64,000 nucleotides of DNA from Flavobacteriaceae bacterium UBA3611 (GTDB taxonomy: Bacteria > Bacteroidota > Bacteroidia > Flavobacteriales > Flavobacteriaceae), in contig DFLU01000005.1 of assembly GCA_002375495.1 (NCBI GenBank), forward strand, positions 182,379 to 246,378, in the 5' to 3' direction. This document shows, piece by piece, positions 1 through 7,743 of this stretch (positions within the stretch are counted from its first letter, which is position 1; each line of letters starts with the position of its first letter). The notes under the pieces are model-generated. The model was not told the DNA's origin. It ran no database searches and saw only the letters and a list, made by a program, of their open reading frames with translations. The position numbers were made by a program, and so were the translations under genes.

Positions 1-185
1 GCCATTGCAGCACCCTTTGTAGTGTAGAATTCAATATAAACCACAGTCCATGGCCGATACCGCTTGGTCCATCCACTTCCTAAAGCATTATGGGATTTCA
101 TCCGTTCGATTAGATTCGAAGTATATCCCTTATACAATCTATCTGTTCTGTTAGAAGCCAAAACATACACCACAAATTCATCCAT
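1..185 (-). CDS. GIY-YIG domain endonuclease-like protein, 3' part outside window
   Basis: This gene starts with ATG at 185 and runs off the left edge, so only 61 residues are visible. They read as the start of a single-domain GIY-YIG protein: a YVL-type strand, then LYKGYT, a TSNLIERM helix, an HN pair and a TKRYRPW stretch. Small proteins of this family are common in Bacteroidetes and their role is mostly unknown. The gene lies directly downstream of the terminator that once followed the tRNA-fMet gene, so it marks the chromosomal left flank of the integrated element. The family call is firm; the function is not known. Confidence 0.8.
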   Translation of the reverse strand, partial: MDEFVVYVLASNRTDRLYKGYTSNLIERMKSHNALGSGWTKRYRPWTVVYIEFYTTKGAAM

Positions 186-215
186 AAAAAAAACTCCCCA
201 AAAAATGGAGAGTTT
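186..215 (-). terminator. Original chromosomal terminator of the tRNA-fMet transcript
   Basis: Read on the minus strand this is AAACTCTCC, a T-rich loop, GGGGAGTTT and then a run of T, with one mismatch in the stem. It sits just after the displaced tRNA 3' end at attL. I infer that it ended the tRNA transcript before the element inserted. Confidence 0.6.
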
Positions 216-261
216 CTAGTAGCGGGAACTGGACTCGAACCAGTGACCTTCGGGTTATGAG
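216..261. repeat. attL: 46-bp direct repeat equal to the 3' part of tRNA-fMet
   Basis: This is identical over 46 bp to 42166-42211. On the minus strand it covers the tRNA from the anticodon loop (CTCATAA) to the discriminator base plus four downstream bases. Homology stops at 262, where the intact tRNA continues with its 5' half but the element begins here. This is the usual footprint of a tyrosine integrase acting in the anticodon region of a tRNA gene. It is a tRNA fragment, not a gene. Confidence 0.93.
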
Positions 262-364
262 TGTTTGACACCCACCTATTATATTAACACAAATATGCTG
301 ATATACAATGTATTAAGTAGTAGTCAATATTATTTGATATCAATTAACATCAAACAAAACCAAC

Positions 365-387
365 AAATGTTGTACCTATGTTGTACC
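365..387. repeat. Left arm-type repeat: two tandem 11-bp units
   Basis: Two copies of TGTTGTACC spaced 11 bp apart, 104 bp inside attL and about 35 bp upstream of the integrase start. The whole 23-bp stretch is repeated exactly and in the same orientation at 42097-42119, inside attR. Position and duplication suggest integrase arm-binding sites that may also allow autoregulation of the integrase gene; this is inference. Confidence 0.65.
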
Positions 388-422
388 TAAAATGATTATC
401 TTTATAATCTAATAATTTTAAT

Positions 423-1628
423 ATGGCAACGGTAAGAGTAGTTTTAAGAAAAAAGAAGAATAAAGCTGGAAGGTTCCCAATTGCCATACGGATAACTAAA
501 GACCGCAAAAGTTCTTTCCTAAATACAGGACAATATATAGATGAAAAATTTTGGGACGAAAAAAATCGGAACGTACGCAAATCCCATCCAAACTCAAAGG
601 TGCTTAACAATTTTATTGTTAGTAAAGTTGCAGAAGCTAATGATAAGGTTTTAAAATCTGAAATGAAACCAGAGTATGAATCAGTAGCAGAAATTAGAAA
701 TAAGATAGTAGAAAAGAAAGGGTTTGATTTCTTTGTTGTTGCCAATATGCACCTTCAAAACCTTAAAAATAGAAATAAACATCATCAGTATGATACTGAG
801 TTTGGCCGTTTGAAAAGGTTTAAAGAATTTTTAGGTAAGGATGTGCTTCCTTTTAACAAATTAAATGTAGCATTACTAAAGAAATTTGAAACCTATTTAT
901 TGCATAGTAAAAAGCTTTCTCCAAGAACGGTTGTAAACTACCTTATTTTAATTAGAACAATTTATAATCTCGCTATCTCAGAATCTATTACGGACAGAGG
1001 CTTGTACCCTTTTGGCAAAGGTAAAATGACAATTAGGATTCCTGAATCTCAAAAAATAGGCTTTAATGCTGATGAAATACAAAAGTTAGAAAATGCCCAA
1101 AATATTACAGAAGCTCAACAAAAGGCTATCCATATTTGGCTTATCAGTTTTTATTTTGCTGGGATTCGGGTTGGTGATGTCCTTCAATTGAAATGGTCTG
1201 ATTTTAATGATGGCAGATTACTTTATCGTATGAACAAAAACAGCAAACTGGTCTCACTTAAAGTACCCGATAAGGCTATAGAAATTTTTAATAATTACAA
1301 GGATAAATCAGAAAGAAATGGTCTAGTATTTCCTCAATTAAAACATATAAACCTTAATGATACAGAAGAAGTTTCAAAAAGAACACAATCTATTACCCGA
1401 AATCTCAATAGAAGATTAAAGATAGCCGTTAAGGAATTGGGTATAACTAAAAATATTAGTATGCATATTGCTCGACACAGTTTCGGGAATATCTCTGGTG
1501 ATAAAATCCCGATACAGATGTTACAAAAACTATATCGTCATTCTTCTGTAACTACAACAATACGCTATCAAGCAAATTTCATTCACAAAGATGCCGATGA
1601 TGCTTTGGATAGTGTGATAAATTTTTAA
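423..1628 (+). CDS. int: Tyrosine recombinase (element integrase)
   Basis: A 401-residue site-specific recombinase expected to integrate and excise the element at tRNA-fMet. The N-terminal part is an arm-binding domain (residues about 1-100), followed by a SAM-like core-binding domain (about 105-190) and the catalytic domain. Visible catalytic residues are R249 in FAGIRVGD, H348 and R351 in HIARH, H373 in YRHSS and the nucleophile Y382. Length and layout fit the Bacteroidetes conjugative-transposon integrases. The gene is the first one inside attL and reads away from it, as is typical. Tandem 11-bp repeats lie just upstream and may regulate it. Confidence 0.95.
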   Translation: MATVRVVLRKKKNKAGRFPIAIRITKDRKSSFLNTGQYIDEKFWDEKNRNVRKSHPNSKVLNNFIVSKVAEANDKVLKSEMKPEYESVAEIRNKIVEKKGFDFFVVANMHLQNLKNRNKHHQYDTEFGRLKRFKEFLGKDVLPFNKLNVALLKKFETYLLHSKKLSPRTVVNYLILIRTIYNLAISESITDRGLYPFGKGKMTIRIPESQKIGFNADEIQKLENAQNITEAQQKAIHIWLISFYFAGIRVGDVLQLKWSDFNDGRLLYRMNKNSKLVSLKVPDKAIEIFNNYKDKSERNGLVFPQLKHINLNDTEEVSKRTQSITRNLNRRLKIAVKELGITKNISMHIARHSFGNISGDKIPIQMLQKLYRHSSVTTTIRYQANFIHKDADDALDSVINF

Positions 1629-1822
1629 TTTGAATTTTCAATTTACAGAACACTTCGAAATTATCAAGCACCAACTTTTAAGAAATTTTAAGAAAGGCAT
1701 AATTTTTGCAGCTTTCCAGTAAAAAACTGTCTATAGAACGTCAACTACATAATTCTTTGTAATTACCTTATCTAATATCGACCCTACTATTAACAGTTAC
1801 TAACTCTGTAATTAGGTATGGT

Positions 1823-2659
1823 ATGAAATTACATTTACTCGCGCAAAATCTAGAAAAACAATTATTAGAAATTGAAGAAAATTCAGAGACAATTATGCAA
1901 CGCTCAAAGCATTCTATAATAGTCTGCACGAAACTTTTAGGTCAATTTAAAAAGGAAATTATTAACAAAGGTTTCGCCTCTATCTCGGATGAGATTTATT
2001 TTTTTAAGCACACAAAACAAATCCCATTAAGACATCTTATCTATTTTTCTGAAATTCGTTCCTTTGAAATTCAATTCCCCAAAACAGACAAAGAATCACA
2101 ACGCAAATTTATTAGAAGAAAGATGCAGAAAGTCAATCGTTTCTTTAGCTACAATTTGGACTTCACGCAATATGCTGATTCAAAACATACTCATTTTGAT
2201 AAAGAATATTATACACGAGAATATTTGGGGTCTTACATTATAGCTACATCTAAATTCTATTTCCAAGACCCTGAATTTTGTACACCAAGAGATATGCTTC
2301 TTGGTAAATACAGAGCCTATGATTCGCTAGCAACTTATTTAGATGAGAAAAAATTTAAAATTCGCAACGGTTTAAATGGTAAACTTAAATCCATTAAACC
2401 GATTGAAAAAATACATTGGCCATTTTCAAATACAGAATACGTTGAACTTTTATATGCACTCTGTGCAAAAGGATTGGGAAAACAAGATAACCAAAGCATA
2501 ATGCAAATTTCCAGAAAATTGCAACAGCTATTTGATCTTGAACCAAAAGACATCTACAAAACCTATCACGACATCAAAAGCAGGAAGAATAGTCGAACGC
2601 TTTTTCTTGACGAACTCTCTACATCACTACTCATAGAAATGGATAAAAGTGAAGAATAA
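1823..2659 (+). CDS. rteC: RteC-like regulatory protein
   Basis: A 278-residue protein that resembles the RteC family, which in the Bacteroides element CTnDOT activates excision genes. It is charged, helical and has no membrane segment. The N-terminal third begins MKLHLLAQNLEKQLLEIEE and the C-terminal third carries a KLQQLFDLEPKDIYKTYHDIKSRK segment that fits a DNA-binding fold. It sits between the integrase and an excisionase-like gene, which is the expected place. Two copies of a 13-bp palindrome follow it (2709 and 2847) and are candidate targets. The family call rests on overall resemblance and context. Confidence 0.8.
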   Translation: MKLHLLAQNLEKQLLEIEENSETIMQRSKHSIIVCTKLLGQFKKEIINKGFASISDEIYFFKHTKQIPLRHLIYFSEIRSFEIQFPKTDKESQRKFIRRKMQKVNRFFSYNLDFTQYADSKHTHFDKEYYTREYLGSYIIATSKFYFQDPEFCTPRDMLLGKYRAYDSLATYLDEKKFKIRNGLNGKLKSIKPIEKIHWPFSNTEYVELLYALCAKGLGKQDNQSIMQISRKLQQLFDLEPKDIYKTYHDIKSRKNSRTLFLDELSTSLLIEMDKSEE

Positions 2660-2708
2660 AGCCATTATTTCTCTATTCGATTCCTTATACTCAAACTGTT
2701 AAAAAAAG

Positions 2709-2721
2709 ACCGTACTACGGT
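2709..2721. promoter_or_regulatory. Palindrome ACCGTACTACGGT, copy 1 (candidate operator)
   Basis: ACCGTA and TACGGT form a perfect inverted repeat around a single C. A further half site, CCTACGGT, follows at 2725-2732. The same 13-mer recurs at 2847-2859 in the same gap. It is likely a binding site for RteC, the downstream HTH protein or another regulator (inference). Confidence 0.5.
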
Positions 2722-2846
2722 TGACCTACGGTAATTAACTTATGTATCTATTTTTTATAAAATTTAATATGATTTGAAGGTGTAGGTTTGCAAAAACACC
2801 CTCAAAAACTATCAAAACAAAGCAAATCTCAAGATGTTAAATTTTG

Positions 2847-2859
2847 ACCGTACTACGGT
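2847..2859. promoter_or_regulatory. Palindrome ACCGTACTACGGT, copy 2 (candidate operator)
   Basis: Second exact copy of the 13-bp palindrome, here extended by one base pair on each side (GAC...GTC, 2846-2860). It lies 120 bp upstream of the excisionase-like gene start. Confidence 0.5.
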
Positions 2860-2978
2860 CGAACTGGGGAATAAAATCCAATAAACCTATTCAAATTTGT
2901 AGAACGAAAGTCAAATCAAGTCAGGGGCTATCAAATTAATTGTAAATCAATAGTCCCTTTCTTTAAAATCGTTTTATT

Positions 2979-3263
2979 ATGCCAGCAACTATTATTACTT
3001 CAGACGACCTTAGAGAATTCAAAATGGAATTGCTCGATGACATCAAAAATCTCTTATCCAAACAGGGAAATGGAAAACTTAAAAAATATCTTAAGTCTTC
3101 TGAGGTTATGGACTTACTGCAAGTAAGTCCTGGAACACTTCAAAATCTTCGTATCAATGGAACGTTACCCTATACTAAAGTTGGCGGAATCATTTATTAT
3201 GATACCGAAGAAATACAAAATGTAATGACAGCTAACCGTGTACATCACGGTTTAAATCATTAA
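2979..3263 (+). CDS. Excisionase-like helix-turn-helix protein
   Basis: A 94-residue MerR/Xis-type DNA-binding protein. After a short charged N-terminus, residues 40-85 read as a winged helix: LKSSEVMDLLQVSPGTLQNL is the helix-turn-helix and TLPYTKVGGIIYYDTEEI the wing. Proteins of this size next to rteC and int in Bacteroidetes elements act as excision factors or as transcription regulators of the element. It ends 3 bp before the replication initiator gene, so the two are likely co-transcribed. Which of the two roles it has cannot be decided from sequence. Confidence 0.75.
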   Translation: MPATIITSDDLREFKMELLDDIKNLLSKQGNGKLKKYLKSSEVMDLLQVSPGTLQNLRINGTLPYTKVGGIIYYDTEEIQNVMTANRVHHGLNH

Positions 3264-3266
3264 GCG

Positions 3267-4019
3267 ATGAACTATATAAAGCTACTAAACGCGGCTTTTG
3301 AAAAGTTCTATTTTGATGACCGCCTAAACCCTACCCATATCAGTTTGTATATGGCCTTGTTCCAAGAATGGAACAGCAGCCGCTTTGCAAATGAATTCTA
3401 TGTTAATCGTAGAGATTTGATGCTCGCATCAAAAATAGGTTCAAAATCCACTTATCATAGGTGTGTTACCAACCTAGATTCTTGGGGCTACCTGTCATAC
3501 TACCCTTCAAACAATCCTTACAAGGGTAGTAAAATCAAGATGTCCATTATTGGTACAAGTGATGAACCTGATATGGGACGGTACAGTCCCATATTAGAAC
3601 AGGTTGCGGAACAGTACCGTCCCAATGGTGTACCGATAGCGGGACAGCACTATCCCATATCTGGACAAGTTGTGGACTCGCACCGTCCCGTGAGTGGACA
3701 AGCATTGGTATCTACTATAAACAATACCAAACAAGTAAACAATATAAAACAACCAAAGGGCTGGCAGGCCGTTATTGATTTTTTTATTGAAAAAAGTTTT
3801 AATGCTGATGAAGGAAAAAAATTCTTCGAGCATTATGAAACTCGAAATTGGCAAACTAGCGATGGAAAAGAAATTCGAGATTGGCGAGCCTTAGCTTTGA
3901 ACTGGATGGATAGAACCGAGCTTTTCGATGAAGAAAACAAACCAAACAAAAAACAAGCGTCCCAAATCAAGGACAACTTGCGAACCACTAAAAATAAAGA
4001 TTATGGACAACCCCTCTAA
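3267..4019 (+). CDS. Probable replication initiator with internal iterons
   Basis: A 250-residue protein that I do not recognise by name. Residues 1-100 look like a winged-helix initiator domain (LNPTHISLYMALFQEW, then RRDLMLASKIGSKSTYHRCVTNL). Residues 104-147 are four 11-residue repeats of the type xxYxPxxxQxx. Residues 155-220 carry a DnaD/DnaB2-like segment (KKFFEHYETRNWQ, GKEIRDWRALALNWM). The repeats are encoded by four 33-bp units with palindromic heads. A DnaC-like ATPase gene overlaps its end by 17 bp. The arrangement recalls phage lambda O-P, where origin iterons lie inside the initiator gene. The initiator role is inferred from architecture and neighbours. Confidence 0.6.
   Translation: MNYIKLLNAAFEKFYFDDRLNPTHISLYMALFQEWNSSRFANEFYVNRRDLMLASKIGSKSTYHRCVTNLDSWGYLSYYPSNNPYKGSKIKMSIIGTSDEPDMGRYSPILEQVAEQYRPNGVPIAGQHYPISGQVVDSHRPVSGQALVSTINNTKQVNNIKQPKGWQAVIDFFIEKSFNADEGKKFFEHYETRNWQTSDGKEIRDWRALALNWMDRTELFDEENKPNKKQASQIKDNLRTTKNKDYGQPL
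3575..3706. repeat. Four 33-bp iterons with palindromic heads inside the initiator gene
   Basis: Units start at 3575, 3608, 3641 and 3674, exactly 33 bp apart. Their first 16 bases are GGGACGGTACAGTCCC, GGAACAGTACCGTCCC, GGGACAGCACTATCCC and GGACTCGCACCGTCCC, giving the palindromic consensus GGGACNGTACCGTCCC. A 33-bp period places the sites on the same face of the helix, as in plasmid and phage replication origins. The period is also 11 codons, so a purely protein-level repeat remains possible. Confidence 0.65.
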
Positions 4020-4665
4020 AATTACCGAAGGTGGCGTGGAATACTCGCTCGGAAAGTTTGATGGCAAAAGCGTTCTTTACGATTTTGACAAAATCCTAAT
4101 TTATCTAAATGCAAAGGGATCGAAATTATTTGGTCAACAATTTAGAATCTATGACGAGGACACGGTTATCATTCGTAAACTCTGCCATTATTTCATCAAG
4201 GACAAAGAAAATTGTGAAAAGAACGGAATTGATATCGACAAAGGCATTTTACTTTCTGGACCTGTAGGATGTGGAAAGACTACATTGATGAAACTACTTC
4301 GACATATCGTACCAATGCAAAGGCCTTACGAAATGATTCCTTGCAGGAACGTGGCTTTCAGTTTTAACCACCTCGGTTTTAAAACCATTGAAGACTATGG
4401 AAATACCAGATTTTATTGCTTTGATGATTTAGGTATTGAACCTGCTGGAAGGTTCTATGGCAAAGATTTGAACGTAATGGGCGAAGTCATCTTATCTAGA
4501 TATGAACTATACATTCAGACCAAACATAAAATTAAAACACACGCTACCACCAACCTCAATGCTGAAGAACTGGAAGAACACTATGGTAATCGGGTTCGTA
4601 GCCGAATGCGAGAACTGTTTAACTTGATTGCTTTTGATAAAGGTGCTGGGGACAAAAGAAAATAA
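4003..4665 (+). CDS. DnaC/IstB-like AAA+ ATPase, probable helicase loader
   Basis: A 220-residue P-loop ATPase. The Walker A motif is GPVGCGKTT (about residue 80) and Walker B is FYCFDDLGIEP (about residue 130); a sensor-like TTNLN follows at about 183 and RVRSRMREL near the C-terminus resembles an arginine-finger region. Proteins like this load the replicative helicase. I chose ATG 4003 (MDNPSK); an upstream in-frame ATG at 3928 would add 25 Lys-rich residues lying wholly inside the previous gene. With the chosen start it overlaps the putative initiator by 17 bp, which supports translational coupling and a joint role in element replication. Confidence 0.8.
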   Translation: MDNPSKITEGGVEYSLGKFDGKSVLYDFDKILIYLNAKGSKLFGQQFRIYDEDTVIIRKLCHYFIKDKENCEKNGIDIDKGILLSGPVGCGKTTLMKLLRHIVPMQRPYEMIPCRNVAFSFNHLGFKTIEDYGNTRFYCFDDLGIEPAGRFYGKDLNVMGEVILSRYELYIQTKHKIKTHATTNLNAEELEEHYGNRVRSRMRELFNLIAFDKGAGDKRK

Positions 4666-4706
4666 TTAAACTTTGGCAAATTTATTGTATTTTGCCAAAG
4701 TTTAAT
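4665..4706. promoter_or_regulatory. Perfect inverted repeat, probable AbiEi operator
   Basis: Two perfect 16-bp arms (4665-4680 and 4691-4706) with core CTTTGGCAAA / TTTGCCAAAG and a 10-bp spacer lie directly upstream of the antitoxin gene. A variant with the same core occurs at 5433-5460, upstream of the toxin gene. AbiEi antitoxins are known to repress their own promoter by binding inverted repeats. The hairpin could also terminate transcription from the ATPase gene. Confidence 0.65.
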
Positions 4707-4719
4707 AAATGTAATTACT

Positions 4720-5448
4720 TTGAATTATACAATAGAAAAAAAAATACCATCCTATTTTCAAGGGAATCAAACTATTTCTAAAAAAGATTTAGTTGATTGC
4801 ATTCGCAAAGATTTTCCAAATCTGAAAGAAAGCTCGATTAACGTCTATTTGTCGAAACTAAAAAAAGAAGGGGTATTAAAAAATCCCACTAGAGGTATTT
4901 ATGCGTTGCAGGGAAATAATGAATTTTGTCCGGTTATCAATAGTAAATTAAAGCGACTGTTCAATAAAATCAAAAAGGACTATCCCTTCATAGACTTTTG
5001 TATTTGGAACACTATTTGGCTAAACGATTTAATGCGACACCAGCCATTTAAATTTTACACCATTGTTGAACTGGAAAAAGATGTAGCCCAATCCGTATTT
5101 TACAAATTAAAGGACAAAGGAAAACAAGTTTTTTTAGAACCCGATGCAGAAACTTTTGAGCTTTACATTCATAATAGTGATGATGTAATTATTATAAAAC
5201 ATTTGGTTTCGGAAGCACCTATAATCGAAACAAAAAATACTATAATACCATCACTAGAAAAACTTTTAGTGGATATGATTATCGATACCAACTTGTATGG
5301 TGCGCAACAAGGGGAATTAGATTTTATATACGAGTCGGCTTTTAGCAAGTTTGAAATCAATCAAGGTAAAATGAAACGTTATGCCCAAAGACGAAATAAG
5401 GAAAAAGAAGTAGAACATAGAATAAATTTAACTTTGGCAAAAAATTAA
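4720..5448 (+). CDS. AbiEi-like antitoxin/transcription regulator
   Basis: A 242-residue protein with an N-terminal winged helix (residues about 15-65: TISKKDLVDCI, SSINVYLSKLKKEGVLKNPTRGIYAL), the layout of AbiEi-type antitoxins of type IV toxin-antitoxin systems. The rest resembles the C-terminal domain of this family. The start is TTG at 4720, because no ATG is available upstream in frame. It lies 23 bp before the AbiEii-like toxin gene, and both genes are preceded by inverted repeats sharing CTTTGGCAAA, fitting autoregulation. On the element it would stabilise inheritance or block phage. Confidence 0.75.
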   Translation: MNYTIEKKIPSYFQGNQTISKKDLVDCIRKDFPNLKESSINVYLSKLKKEGVLKNPTRGIYALQGNNEFCPVINSKLKRLFNKIKKDYPFIDFCIWNTIWLNDLMRHQPFKFYTIVELEKDVAQSVFYKLKDKGKQVFLEPDAETFELYIHNSDDVIIIKHLVSEAPIIETKNTIIPSLEKLLVDMIIDTNLYGAQQGELDFIYESAFSKFEINQGKMKRYAQRRNKEKEVEHRINLTLAKN

Positions 5449-5460
5449 TATTTTGCCAAA
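5433..5460. promoter_or_regulatory. Inverted repeat between antitoxin and toxin genes
   Basis: TTTGGCAAAA (5433-5442) pairs with TTTTGCCAAA (5451-5460). The core equals that of the repeat at 4665-4706. It overlaps the end of the antitoxin gene and precedes the toxin start at 5472, so it could be a second binding site for the antitoxin. Confidence 0.55.
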
Positions 5461-5471
5461 ACTTAATATAT

Positions 5472-6527
5472 ATGATTAAAGAAAGTACATATCATCCAGA
5501 ATGGATTTTTGAGGTCAAGCAAAAACTTGGCAGAAAGTATGATCCAAAACTTATAGAGAAGGTTATTTATGCCTTGATACTATTGGAACAATTAAAGATA
5601 AACGGTCTAGAATTTATTTTCAAAGGTGGAACCGCTTTGTTGTTAGCAACAAAAAAGCCAAAGCGATTTTCCATTGACATTGATATCATAACCGAACAAA
5701 TTCAAAGCGATATAGACCCCATATTAGATACTATGTGTAGTAAAACTGTTTTCACACATTGGGAAGATGACAACAATAGAAAACATACACCTGATGCCCC
5801 TGTGGGACATTTTAAAACATATTATAAAAGCAACGTGGATGGAAGCATTGAGCCGATTTTATTGGATGTTCTTTATACCCCAAATCCATATCCTGAACTC
5901 ACAGAAATCCCAATAGCTCACGATTGGATTCAGACAGAGGGCGAAATTATACAAGTAATGATGCCAACTTTTGACGCTATTTTAGGCGATAAACTAACCG
6001 CCTTTGCCCCAAAAACAACAGGAATTCTATATAGCAAAGGAAGACCTGTAGAGATTATCAAACAGTTATTCGATGTCGCTTTTTTAATGGAAAATATTTC
6101 TGATTTGACGGTGGTACGAACCAGCTATGCAAAAGTGGTTAAAGAAGAGCTTTCCTTTAGAAAATTAGATATAACCGCAGAGCAAGTACTAAACGATACG
6201 CAAGAAGCTTGTTTTGTGCTTTCAACTCGCGACACTAAATCTGAAGATTTTAAACATCTTCAAACAGGTATCAGTAATTTTACAAACTTTACCATTGAGA
6301 AATTCAATATTGAAGAAGCCATCATAGCATCTTCAAAAGTGGCATACTTGTCTGAACTAATCAAATCCCAAATCAATAATAAGATTGAAAGGTTTGATAA
6401 CCCATTAGAGGTAAAAGACTGGTTGATTGAAAACCCTAAATACAATAAGCTCAACAAGCTTAAAAAGAATAATCCAGAGGCTTTCTTTTACTGGTATAAA
6501 TCAATAATGCTTGATGAAAGAATGTAA
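5472..6527 (+). CDS. AbiEii/AbiGii-type nucleotidyltransferase toxin
   Basis: A 351-residue protein of the AbiEii family. The nucleotidyltransferase signature is visible at about residues 53-75: FKGGTALLLA followed by FSIDIDI, whose two aspartates are the expected metal ligands. Family members are toxins that modify tRNA or other targets and cause growth arrest when phage infection or element loss upsets the balance with AbiEi. The cognate antitoxin gene lies 23 bp upstream. Length is close to that of other members. The nucleotidyltransferase call is firm; its substrate is unknown. Confidence 0.85.
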   Translation: MIKESTYHPEWIFEVKQKLGRKYDPKLIEKVIYALILLEQLKINGLEFIFKGGTALLLATKKPKRFSIDIDIITEQIQSDIDPILDTMCSKTVFTHWEDDNNRKHTPDAPVGHFKTYYKSNVDGSIEPILLDVLYTPNPYPELTEIPIAHDWIQTEGEIIQVMMPTFDAILGDKLTAFAPKTTGILYSKGRPVEIIKQLFDVAFLMENISDLTVVRTSYAKVVKEELSFRKLDITAEQVLNDTQEACFVLSTRDTKSEDFKHLQTGISNFTNFTIEKFNIEEAIIASSKVAYLSELIKSQINNKIERFDNPLEVKDWLIENPKYNKLNKLKKNNPEAFFYWYKSIMLDERM

Positions 6528-6634
6528 TTCAACCTCGAAATGATTTATATAACAAAATCACTTCTGAAATAAATTGCACTATAATCGCTTTTAAACTTTC
6601 GGTTAACTCTAAAAATATGTCTTTCATAATAATA

Positions 6635-7264
6635 TTAGTTTTGGATTGATAGTAAAATAGCGTTGGCAGCGAATTGAATATTGGTAGCATTTGAAATATA
6701 AGTACCTTCATCTTTATTAGATAAGAAACCCAATTCCAAAAGCACGGAAGGACAAAAACCAACTGTTTCTCGAAGCACTTGAAAGTTGGCAAACTTCACA
6801 CCTCTACTTTCATATCCTATCGCTGTGCAAAGCATTTTTTCAATTTGATAGCCGACAAAAACAGATTCTTTAGAATACTTCGCTTGTTTCTTTGAAGCAT
6901 AAACTTCAATTCCTCTTGCATTTGGATTATCCGAATGATTACAATGCAACGACACAAATAAATCTGCTTTTAAGATTTTGGCGAGCCTTATTCTATCAGA
7001 TAATGAAATAAGTGTGTCCTTATACCTGGTCAAATAAATATCTAAAGGTTTTCCTAATTTTTTATTTAGCTTCAAAATGGCATTCGCAATATCCAATACG
7101 ATGTCCTTTTCTTGAATTTTATTTATACCAATTGCACCAGCATCTTTTCCACCGTGTCCAACGTCTATAATTATTCTTTTTTGAGCACTCATTTCTTGTC
7201 CAAAAACGATGCACATTTTTAGAAGCAAAAAGACAAAACTGACGTTTTTGAGTGCTTTTTTCAT
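6635..7264 (-). CDS. N-acetylmuramoyl-L-alanine amidase (cell-wall hydrolase)
   Basis: A 209-residue exported amidase_3 protein. An N-terminal hydrophobic segment (VSFVFLLLKMCIVFG) acts as a signal peptide. The zinc site is visible: H in DVGHGGKDAGA (about 37), the glutamate in IQEKDIVLD, H in SLHCNHSDN (about 107) and the catalytic E in LLELGFLSN (about 178). It cuts the amide bond between muramic acid and the stem peptide. It is transcribed divergently from the tra operon, and amidases in this position are thought to open the wall for the conjugation machine; that role is inferred from context. Confidence 0.9.
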   Translation of the reverse strand: MKKALKNVSFVFLLLKMCIVFGQEMSAQKRIIIDVGHGGKDAGAIGINKIQEKDIVLDIANAILKLNKKLGKPLDIYLTRYKDTLISLSDRIRLAKILKADLFVSLHCNHSDNPNARGIEVYASKKQAKYSKESVFVGYQIEKMLCTAIGYESRGVKFANFQVLRETVGFCPSVLLELGFLSNKDEGTYISNATNIQFAANAILLSIQN

Positions 7265-7453
7265 TTTTAATTTTCAGGTTATCAACAACTTCCTTTCAAA
7301 AAATCATAGTATTTGATACTAAATAATAGCAATTAAATTCAATTGATTTCAAATAATATTTTATTCACAAATTACTGATATACAGTATTTTATGTTCAAA
7401 TATATGTAAATTTCTACTAACGAAAACAACATAAAAATCTAAACAATTTTATT

Positions 7454-7741
7454 ATGAAAAAATCACTCTATTTAGCATCATTTCTTTCACTCTTATCCAC
7501 TTCGCTTTTTGCTCAAATTGGTGGTATTGAAGATTCAGTTAATGATGTTGGCGACACTATCAGAACTATTTTTCCAATTTTATTAGGTGTCATCTTCCTA
7601 GTTGGCTTCCTGTTTAATGCAGGACATTTCTTTGGAGAAAATGCAGATCTTAAAAAAGGAATTACTAGAGTACTAGTATTTGTTTTGATTGCTGGTGCAG
7701 TAGTCGGCATCTTCACATACTTAATCGGAATCGTAGTGTAA
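7454..7741 (+). CDS. traE: Conjugation protein TraE (DUF4134, VirB2-like)
   Basis: A 95-residue membrane protein with an N-terminal signal sequence (about residues 1-20, ending SLFAQ) and two transmembrane helices (about 38-58 and 70-92). This is the TraE/DUF4134 layout, which resembles VirB2 pilins of type IV secretion systems. It opens the tra operon: traF begins 2 bp after its stop. The 189-bp gap upstream is shared with the divergent amidase gene and should hold both promoters. Confidence 0.85.
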   Translation: MKKSLYLASFLSLLSTSLFAQIGGIEDSVNDVGDTIRTIFPILLGVIFLVGFLFNAGHFFGENADLKKGITRVLVFVLIAGAVVGIFTYLIGIVV

Positions 7742-7743
7742 CT

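Larger units (their letters stand above)
2660..2978. other. Regulatory intergenic region with two palindromes
   Basis: These 319 bp separate rteC from the excisionase-like gene and contain no ORF worth calling. The main features are two copies of the palindrome ACCGTACTACGGT (listed separately) and AT-rich DNA suitable for a promoter. I see no convincing TAnnTTTG promoter element. Confidence 0.6.

Noticed and set aside
3575..3706. CRISPR array
   Set aside because: The four repeat units are contiguous, diverged and in a coding frame, with no spacers and no cas genes in the window.
6529..6792. 87-codon minus-strand ORF
   Set aside because: It overlaps the end of the amidase gene in another frame, and the amidase motifs show which frame is real.
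7333..7349. 17-bp match between the amidase-traE gap and the gldK upstream region (58926-58945)
   Set aside because: Very AT-rich and partly self-complementary, and no other feature links the two places; likely chance.
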